Part shown: positions 1 through 10,200 of the stretch, in pieces
Position numbering within the stretch: position 1 is the stretch's first letter
Layout of the letters: the number at the start of each line of letters is the position of its first letter
Assembly (NCBI RefSeq): GCF_033807715.1
Contig: NC_084599.1
Coordinates: 11,303,625 to 11,367,624, forward strand
Direction: 5' to 3'
DNA length: 64,000 nucleotides
From: Cololabis saira
Taxonomy: Eukaryota; Chordata; Actinopteri; Beloniformes; Belonidae
Notes under the pieces: model-generated
What the model saw: the letters and a program-made list of their open reading frames with translations, nothing else
Told to the model about the DNA's origin: nothing
Database searches by the model: none
Position numbers and translations under genes: made by a program

Positions 1-71
1 TTATTCAGAAACTGGTCCGATGCAAGCTTAGCCGATTTGACATTGCTTACTTTAAATTTCCAGGGATCAAA

Positions 72-769
72 GTTACTTTACTTTACTTTACTTTATTTAT
101 TTCTCAGGACAATGCACATTGATGAACATATATACATATGTAAATGTGCCAGATTGTAGCACAAGGCTAGTTTCCATCTGTAGTCCAATATAGGCAGGTA
201 AGGTGTTAAAAGCAGAGAAGATAAAAATGCAATAAGAAAAAGAAAACAGAAACAAAGACAAGTACAATTAGTAAAGACAAGTACAATTAGTAAAATGAGA
301 ATGATAAAACAAAGTTAGTAGGTAGGAGGAGGCCCAAACACACATTAGGTGTGTGTACACATTTGTTGACCTCTGAGCCTCATTTTTATCTGGTTTTTAA
401 AAGTTGTTAAAGAGGGGCATTCCCTTATTTGTACAGGTATAGAATTCCATAACGCACTACCCTTTATGGATAGTGCGTTATGGCTAAAAGCAGTTTTTCT
501 GAACGGAACCTCTACGACTCTGTTGGACACTGCTTGAGTGACCGCGACTGTCGGTATTTAAAAAATTCCTGGAGGCAAGGTGGTGCCAGCCCATGTAGGG
601 TTTTATACATTAGACAACTGTATGAGAATTTGCAGAAGGTGTCGAAGCTTAATAGATTGTATTTGCCCAAGATGTTGCAATGATGGTATGAGATAGGGTT
701 TTTATCTAGGATTTTGAGTGCTTTTTTATATAAAACCTCCACTGGCTTGTGTGTGGTAGGCCCCACCAT
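72..769 (-). mobile_element. 3' fragment of a non-LTR retrotransposon (LINE)
   Basis: Read on the minus strand, two overlapping frames resemble the C-terminal end of fish LINE reverse-transcriptase proteins. 512-769 carries a 'HGLAPPCLQ'-type segment. 345-530 carries 'ALWNSIPVQIRECPSLTTFK', the usual end of L2/CR1/Rex-like ORF2. The frame changes between 512 and 530, so the copy is dead. The element appears to end at 72-100 in a short (TAAAG)n tail, as expected for a LINE 3' end, and its 5' part is missing. A 19-20 bp direct duplication lies at 256-295. It sits in an intron of the flippase gene, in antisense orientation. The LINE family cannot be fixed from this piece. Confidence 0.7.
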
Positions 770-1151
770 GGTCCAAAGTTTACATGTTACCGCTGCATTA
801 GGACTTAGTTGGGATTAGTTTGCTGCCCTTGAATGTTTGTGTCATTTTTACACATGAAGTCTAATGTCTTTTATCAGTTTATGTGAAATTGAGTCGATAA
901 TTCTGGAAAGTATAATGTGGTGCTTTATTGATCCTTGTAAGGAAGATCCTCTCGTATCCTGACCTCTACAGCGGGGTCACACATCCCCCTCGGGGTGGAA
1001 AGGATGCAGTGAGTTGCTCATGGGCACATCAGCAGAGGCTTCGCTGATACAAGGGCTTGAACTCTCACCCTTGATCTGCAGGATGGTCTTCTGGCTCACG
1101 TGGTGGGGCCGCCGCAGCGATGGCAGCTGACGGTTGTTTGTTTTGTGGCAG

Positions 1152-1240
1152 GCGCGGACTGTAAGATCCTGAGGAATTGTGGGAAACTGAAAGTGAAGAC
1201 GACTCAAATGGAGAAAGTTCTCAACAAAGTGGTTATCGGG
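1152..1240 (+). CDS. atp8b3: atp8b3 exon: actuator-domain end before M3
   Basis: First flippase exon in the window. It starts with two bases of a split codon, and 29 full codons follow. It encodes a '[19 protein letters not shown]' segment matching the D-K-I-x-x-N-x-G-K-x-K stretch found just before M3 in ATP8B proteins. Donor GTGAGT at 1241. Confidence 0.85.
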
Positions 1241-4200
1241 GTGAGTGGGTGACGGCTAGTACGAGGCTACTCGTGGACTTGTTGTGAACACTGTGTCTAT
1301 GTTCTGGATTCCTAGATTGTCCTGTGCGTGCTGCTGGCCGCTCTGCTCCTCGCCATCGGCAGTGGCTTATTCTCCAGTCGGGTCATGAGCCACGAGGGGC
1401 TTCTGTCGGCTCTGGTTGTTCACGGCAATCCAGCCTACACTGGATTCCTCATCTACTGGAGCTACATCATCCTTCTCAGCCCAACCATGCCCATATCGCT
1501 CTATATCTCGTTAGTTCCATCTCCAATAATACAATTAGTGGGTGTGGAGGAGAGGGAGAAAATTGATATATATTTGTCTGTATGTTTTGTCGCTATATGA
1601 TGCGTGCCTCCTCTATGTATGTCTGCAGGTTTGAGGTGATCCACACAATCCATAGCCTGTTTATTGGCTGGGATGTAGAGATGTATTGGCAGCAGGCAGA
1701 CAGCCCGGCTCAGGCCAGGAACACTTCGCTGAACGAGGAGCTCGGCCAAGTGGGTTACCTGCTGAGTGACAAAACTGGGACACTGACCCAGAATCGTCTG
1801 CTCTTCAGACAATGCTGCATCGCTGGGGAGGTCTACGGTAACAATGACCGGCATCCTGTCCCACAGATTAATTACAGCTTTTTTGTTTGTTGGTTTTTGC
1901 AGTGGTTTCATATTCATTTTAACTACAATGATGCCTTTCTTAAAAAAGTATTTTTGTTAGTGCTGCAAAGGCAACTTCCAAACACTTTTATCTTCCCTTC
2001 TTTGGTTTCCAATTTAAAACAACATCACATTGATATTGTTGTATTGTTATGTTCTCAAATTTTCTATTGAGCAGAGATAAGTATTTTTTTTCCTCCTTGA
2101 AAGCATACCAGGAAGAAGTTGTTTGGGCTATAACTGCAAGACAAGCAGAATATTGGTCTTTCCATAGTTTCTAAATAATCAATGGTCCTGCACAGTTTGA
2201 TCAAACGATTCAAAAACTACTCCAATTATTTTGAATATAAACTATATACACTATATAAACGAATATAAACAGGTAAAAGCTCTAAAACGTATACGCCTTT
2301 TCATCATTACTCAACATGGTGCTCCCCTAAAGGAACACCTCAGAGTTAAATCAACCCTATAAGTATGTTACATTTTAATGAGAGTAAACTTTTAAGGAAC
2401 AAAAGAATGTGTATTGAAGAAGTTTCATGTTAAAACTGAATATGTGTTTGCTGCAAAATACCTGTGAACCCTTCCATTTTTGCTCCTATTGACAACACTT
2501 TTTTCCATACTGGTAGTCGACTTGTACAGACTTGTGACAACGAACCAACTAACAGGAAAGGCAACTCCTCTACAAACAGTCCTTCCGCTGCACTTTTTGG
2601 ACATGTGTACAGTCAATTTTAATCGATTTCCTTTTTTTTTGCTTTTTAATTTGTGTATATTACTCTGGAGAGAAAACCTTGCATAAAAAATGACTCTCAC
2701 TGATCCAGAGAGACAACCTGAAGCATCTGCTCTGCCCATGGAAACCAAACTATCATTAGGATCTTGTTCAAATCAGATCAGCTTTTTCAAGTGTTTTTAA
2801 GACTGATTCCCTCATAGCTGTTTACTTTTCCTGTCTTTGTGATGCTTTTCGTATTTTAAAATGTGTAAACGGAATGTGCTTGATTTAATATAGTACATCT
2901 GCTTTTTTAATAGGTGATGCATCTGTCAGGGCAGAGGAGGTACAGGTACTAGTTCACTTTGGCTCCAATCAGCATCTTTCAATTGTGTTTTGTATTTGTG
3001 TCCAACTTAAGTCCAAGTAATTCTGTAATCTTTCTTGCGCTAATGTCTCTGTTCATACATTGAAATGTCACGTTTCGTGTATTTTGTTTCTGTAGCCCAT
3101 GGATTTGAGCTGGAATCCGTTCTCGTGTGGTGGTTTGTGCATGTCAGCTCCCAGCCTTGTGCAGCGCCTCAGAGAACAGCAGTGTCCACTCAGCAGGCAG
3201 TTCTTCACTGCACTGGCTTTGTGTCATACTGTAATGGCAGAGTGGAAAGAAGGTGAAGTTTTGCCCATGTTTTTTTGTGTTTTATATCCAAATAGGTCAG
3301 TTTTCATCATGTAGTTGCTGTGATTGATGATCAAAATTTATGCACAATCTGGCCTCAGGTCGGATGTTTTATCACATGCTGTCCAGTCTTAAAAGGAAAA
3401 TTGGGTTTTTCTTTTTCCATTCTTTTTTCCACTCCTCCTCCTGACATAGTTATATGCATGTTAGCATGTTCATTCCTCTAACGCAATGTGTTTACTTCCA
3501 CCTTGTGTGTTGGCCACCTTTTCCCAGAGACTCCTGTTTACCAGGCTGCATCCCCGGACGAGGAAGCTCTAGTTGGAGCAGCCAGGGAGCTGGGCTGGGT
3601 CTTTCTCTGCAGGACGAGAGATTTTATTTCTGTCTCAGAGTTGGGTGTCTCTCGCCAGTATCAGCTGCTGACATTGCTGGACTTTAGCAGCAAAAGGAGA
3701 CGCATGTCTGTCCTGGGTGAGAGCAGCTCCCTTAACACACACTATGATCACAGCTTTTGGTCTCGGAGAGTTTTGTTTAAATTTATCGCTGCACCTGAAA
3801 TTAAGTATTTTTCTGTCTTTTATTATAAATATACTTTGTATTCATAGTGGCTTTGTTTGTTCGGTTTCTTTTTTGTCAGTGCGGGAGCCAGATGGTGGAT
3901 TAAAACTATACTGTAAAGGGGCAGATTTGGTGATTCTGGAGAGACTTCAGAAGGACTGTCCTTATCAGGAACAGACTGAGAGGGCTCTGGAGGTAGACTA
4001 CTGTACTATATGTTTGAAAATAAAAACTCTTGTGTTTTCAGTCGTCATTACGTGAATATTTAACACAAAATTGTTCCTCCTTGTCAGGGCAGAATTGACT
4101 CCATTTACCATATTTCCATATCATATATCTAATAATTAAAACTTTTCGGCAAAGATCATGATTGAATAATGTCCAGTGTGTCATAAACCACATTCAGTAC

Positions 4201-7200
4201 TGGAGTTGAGGGGGGATGAGGGGGGATGGCATCCCCCCTGAAATAAAAACGGTCCAAATCATCCCCCCTGTAAAACTGCCATCCCCCCTTTCCATCCCTT
4301 GTGTCATTTCATCAATGAATGTGTTTTTACTGCTATTTCAACATTTAGAGTCATCACCAGAAAAATAACACCAGAAAAATAACTTATTTGACAATTTTCA
4401 CCTGTTTCATGTAAATTTTCACTTGAAATAAGTAGAAAAATCTGCCAGTGGGACAAGATTTATCTTCTTATTACAAGCAAAAAAATCGTGTTCCACTGGC
4501 AGATTTTTCTACTTATTTCAAGTGAAAATCTACTTGAAACAGGTGAAAATTGTTGTTTTTTCCAGTGATGAGTCTTGTTTTAAGTGTAATGAGATTTTTT
4601 TTACTAAAATGAGACATTTTAACTAGAAATAAGACAAATATTCTTATTAAGATTTTGAGTTTTTGCAGTGATCCATTTTACTTATCCTGTGAAGGACAGA
4701 GTCATATTGATAAGTTCAGAAAACTGTTTTTTATTGTATTTGATGTAAGCCCAGTGGATATTTAAAGCTTACAGAAGGCTGCATTTAACTGCTGCTATGT
4801 CATTCCTGCAGTATTTCTGCAGGTGTTTTGGTCTGTGCTATTATTTGTAATATATTATATTATTCGTAATCAGCACAAATTATCTGTCCCCATATGATAA
4901 AATCCACCATCCCCCCTGATTTTTTTTTTACAACTCGAGTACTGACCACATTAACTTGTTGTTTTTTCAGTTCTTTGCTGAGGCCTGTCTGAGGACTCTG
5001 TGCGTTGCGGTTCGATCTGTTCCTCAAGCATTGTGGGAACAATGGAGTAAAACTCTGGCACTGTCTGCTGCCATGGCAACTTGTGAGCGTGACAAACTGC
5101 TGGAAAAGCTGTACGATGAGATGGAGACAGACTTACGGGTGGGCTCTTACTTAGTTTTGTGAACGTCTTGCATTGGCAGCAGCATCACAGTCATGAGGTG
5201 CAGCACAACAGTTAAATCAACTTTCTGCCAAAAGGATTCTTCTTTTCTCTTTCCCTAAATTATGATTTCTATGTGTGGAGAACAATGTAAGAAAAAGAAT
5301 CCCATTTTCAAGACATCTTTTTTTTTCAATCCAATGCAATCCAAAAGGTCATTATTAATTTTACCTCTACTTTTACTCCTTGTGAAAGCTTTACTGCTTT
5401 AATAAAGTGAAGATCGTACAAAAAAATCAATGCTTTTTCAGCTTCTTGGGGTGACAGCAATTGAGGACCGGCTTCAGGATGGAGTACCTGAGACTGTTGC
5501 TCTTCTGCAGGAGGCTGGCCTTAAAGTATGGGTGCTGACTGGAGACAAAAAAGGTAACGGGACATGTAAGGGAGACTGTCACCAGTTTGAATGCAGTGCT
5601 GCATCTGCATAAAAACAGAGTGTCACAGGGTTTGAGTCTTTTTCTCTCCTCTCTTCTGCCTGCCCTCTCTTTACTTGTGCTTGTAGAGACAGCTGTGAAT
5701 ATTGGATACGCTTGCAAACTGTTGGATCCTGATAGCAGATTACTGGAATGGCAGGAGCTGAGGTCAGCAATGATAGAACAAAAATAAATAAACAAATCCT
5801 CACAAAAGCTCAACCTATCTCATTGATCTTTGTTTACCCATGCAGACAGATACTCCAGTCGCCAGACCCACAGGTCAGTTTCGTCAAGGCCAGGCTGCCA
5901 GATATGTGGGCAGCACACAAAGAGAGAGCTCGAGCAAAGACTTCTGTGGTCCTCACCGGACCTGAGCTGGTAAACAAAAGTCTGGACAGTAAATAGATAA
6001 AATGTAAAGATTGAAGAATGTACAAATAACTCATTTCGTTTGAACATAATTCTGTATTCTGAAAAATTGAGTTGTCTGTATCAAAGCTGAGGGGTCTGCT
6101 GGTTTCAGGGCTGCAATAACAAGACTGCAGAGACCCAAACCCTCACTATCTTCTTGTTTCATGTCTGTCCATGTCGCTGTGGACTGACCGGTGAAAAGGA
6201 AAATTAAAAAAGGCATTATTCTTGCTTTTAAGTGGTGGTCAGCAATGATAATGATTCCTCGTTCTCACAGCTTGAATTTCCTTTGGAGTCGTTGGGGCTT
6301 TGATATACACTCATTTAAAAGCTCCCTGTAAAGACAGAAGCAGTCCAGTTCTCTGCGCTGGGTGTTGTAGGTGTTTCCCTGCTCCAATGTGCCCCATTCT
6401 ATTGAATGGGTCACCATTGGCTTGTCATCACCATAGATACCTAACAGTCGATACGGCACAGTACCAGCCCGTCTGCATCAATAGCACTGTTCAAAAGGTA
6501 TTTGTAATCAGCACCTCATTCCAGTACCAAATTAACTTTATTATTATTTATTATTCAGTTAAAATAGTTGAAACCCTCTGAATTACATACAAAAATGCAT
6601 AGTCTGTATTTTAACACAAAACCTTAGAACTGTAATATAAAAATATTTAGCAAGTAATGTACTTAGTGATGTAATGTAACTATTTAGCAAGTAGAATATT
6701 AAATTTTGTGCATGAATGTGTGTAATTTTCTCATACTATACACTACCATGTGTATTATGATACACATGGTATCATAATATAGAAAATCTGAAGATCAAAA
6801 AATTATTAACAATATACGGAATTATTTATTTCCTAGTAAATTTGCAAACATTAATTTTATTATTCATATTATAAAAATAAATGAATGTTATTCATATATT
6901 TTTTCTAATCATTAATCCTTTTTTTTAACGAAATATGATATTACAATTTTTCAGTTTTGGCGTTTGGGTAGAGGAAAACATCTATTGAGATGATTGTAAG
7001 CAGTTTTGGTTCTGAAGGGATGAGGTTTAAAGATGCAACACACTCAAGCAGGTGGGCGGCGAGTCCAGTCAACACATTTTATTTGGCAGCTGCACAGCCA
7101 GTGGTTCCAGTGTTCACTCTGTTTGATAAGGATTATGACCAGTTTGCATATATATATCCTTGTCTCAAAAATATCAATAGGCAGTCATCTAAAGAAAACC

Positions 7201-10200
7201 AAAAAGGCTGAATATTAAAATCAATTTGAAAAAAAAACATGTCTCTAGTCTCGGGTGCGCAATTTCATTTGTAGAAAAATTAGATTACTCCTGCCTGTGG
7301 GCAGAAAATTATATTAATGGCTACACTTAAAGGAAAACATGTTTTCTGAGACATTTGTTTACATCCTTGAAAAACCTCACACAAAAAATTCTTAACATGC
7401 TCATCCTTTGGCCTCTGCATGGTGTGCAGCATCTGATGTTAGATGTCTGTGGTTGTCCAGGTCTGCAGGAGCTTGTTAATGACCTATTCATCTGAATCTC
7501 GTGTGCTGGAGCAAGAAACATCTAAAACATACAGGGCAGTAGCTCTCGGCGACCTGGACTGGAGAACACTCCTTTAGACACAACAGAAGCATGCATGCGC
7601 ATCGCCATGCCTGATTACTCATCGATGAGGTCAAGTGTTAAGCTGAGATCCTTGTTGGTGTTTCACCCCAGGCAGAACTTGACCAAAAACCAGAGTTGGG
7701 AGCCTCTTTCATCCGTCTGGCAGAACAATGTCAATCGGTGCTCTGCTGCCGCGTGACACCTTCTCAGAAGGCTGAAATTGTTAAGTTGGTGAGGAAACAC
7801 ACCAGCTCAATCACCATGTCCATCGGCGATGGTGCCAATGACGTAAACATGATCAGAAGTAAGTCAGACCAAATGAGAGGTTGAGAGTTCATAAATCTGA
7901 ATACTTTTAATGCTGTCTTCATGTCTTTTCTGTTTTCCCCCCCAACGACAGCGGCTCATGTTGGCGTGGGTCTGGCGGGAGTGGAGGGAGGCCAGGCCGT
8001 GCAGAATGCAGACTTTGCAGTGTCCCAGTTCAGGTTTTTGCAGAGGCTGCTGCTTGTCCACGGCCGCTGGTCCTATCGCCGCATTTCTTTCTTCCTCCAC
8101 TACTTTCTGTTTAAAACCTGTGGTTTTGCTCTCGTGCATGTTTGGTTTGGTCTCTTCAATGGCTTCAGTGCTCAGGTTAGAAAATGATCAAACTAAACTC
8201 CATAATGCCTTTGAATCCTATCTGTATATTCCTACTGTGCATTATTCCAGTCTCTTTCTTCTCCCACAGTCTCTCTACGAGACATGGTTCATTGCTCTCT
8301 ACACCGCCCTTTACTCAGCATGGCCAGTTATGTGCATGGCCGTTTTTGAACAGGTCAGTCAGAGGTTTTAATTAACCAGTTAATGAGAGAAGGATAAACA
8401 TCTTTGTCACAAGAGCTGCATCTTTGTGTTATAGGATGTAAGTGCAGAAAGCAGCTTGAAAATGCCAGAGCTGTACAAGTGTGGACAGAAACAGGAGCTC
8501 TCCAGCCCTCTGATGTTGGCCTTGTATCTCCTGTACGCTGTCTACACATCACTCATTCTCTTCTTCATCCCTTTTGGAGTTTTCTTTGACACAGCTTTTG
8601 ACTACCAGACCATGGCAGTCACCGTCTCCATGGCAGCAATGTTTGCTGCCTCAGTTGAGGTAAGGATTATCTTTTTGTGGCCTGCAGCAACTTTTGACCC
8701 AAAATCTTCAAATAATCTTAAAATCTCACATCAATAACATCATTTTTAACCAATTTGGTCATGATGATTACTGAAAATCAAGCCATATGTTGGAAAATAT
8801 ATGAAATGTGACTCTCAATGGAAACGTATTGCTCTATTAAAGTTATCTTGTCAAATAATAATGACGCTGAAAATTGTCATCAACTGTAAATACAATAAAA
8901 CATTACTTTATTTCCACATCTTATTTATCATTTTATGAATAAAACACTTTCACAAACTTTTCCTTTAGGCTATTATAGAATTTTCTCAAGTGCAATTTAG
9001 AAAAACAGAAATGAGGTGATTAAGATGAAAAAAATACAATTTATCAAATTATGATTGATTGATTCACTGTTTATACATGAGCTGGGAATCTCTGGTTGTC
9101 ACACAAGTACATTCATATCTTCTGTTTTTAAATATTTTTACAACTAAATTTTGCTTCACACTCCAAGGTCCCATCCAAGAGCATGAAGTATATGCAGTAG
9201 ATGATCAATCTTGGGCTGTTCTATGATAAATGTGCTGCGCTGAGCTACAGTCTCCTGTTCTGTTCTGAAGGATAAATGTTCTTCTGTTCATGCTCATACC
9301 TTTATTACTGCACATTCACATTTGTGCAGAGGTGGGTAGTAACGAGTTACATTTACTCCGTTACATTTACTTGAGTAAGTTTTGGGAAATGTTGTACTTT
9401 TAGGAGTAGTTTTGAATCACTATACGTTTTACTTTTACTTAAGTAGATTTGTGAAGGAGAAACTGTTACTCTTACTCCGCTACATTAGGCTATGTTGAGC
9501 TTGTTACTTTTCTTTTATCCCTTTTATCCGCGTACGCGTCAATCTCATGACATCACTGGTGATTCTTTGGGAAAAATGTTTGTTTTTGCATGTTTTGTCA
9601 CATTTACACAGACTCAAACACACACAGAGTTTCTATGAGTTCATGGGCTTGTTCTAGTTCTGCCTGGTTAAAAAAAGAAAAGTACAAAGGCTTGACATTT
9701 TGTGCTACATGTGCTTAATTTATTTTTTTATTCTGTTATTATTTTATTTATTTTATTATTTATTAAAGTACTTGAATTCACTTTAAGATTATTTCAATTC
9801 AAGCTATTTTTTATTTTTTATTTTATTTTTTATTTTAATTTATTTTATTGATTTAATTTGCCTGAAGATGATTATTTTGTACTTTTGTCTGTTTGAATGG
9901 TTGTGTTAAAAAATAAATCAGCCGTTACTCAACAGTTATTCAGTACTTGAGTTGTTTTTTCACCAAGTATTTTTTTACTTTTACTCAAGTAATTATTTGG
10001 ATGACTACTTTTTACTTCTACTTGAGTCATATTATTCTGAAGTAACAGTACTTTTACTTGAGTACAATTTTTGGCTACTCTACCCAGCTCTGCATTTGTG
10101 GTTGTTTTTCCTCCAATGACTGTGCTTCTGTTTGTCAGATTGTGCTGTTGACCAGGTACTGGACCAAGTTCAATACAGCGATGATGTGCGTCTCTGTGTT

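Noticed and set aside
6747..6770. Small perfect inverted repeat as a possible RNA gene or terminator
   Set aside because: A 9-bp stem in AT-rich intron DNA is likely by chance, and no flanking signal supports a function.
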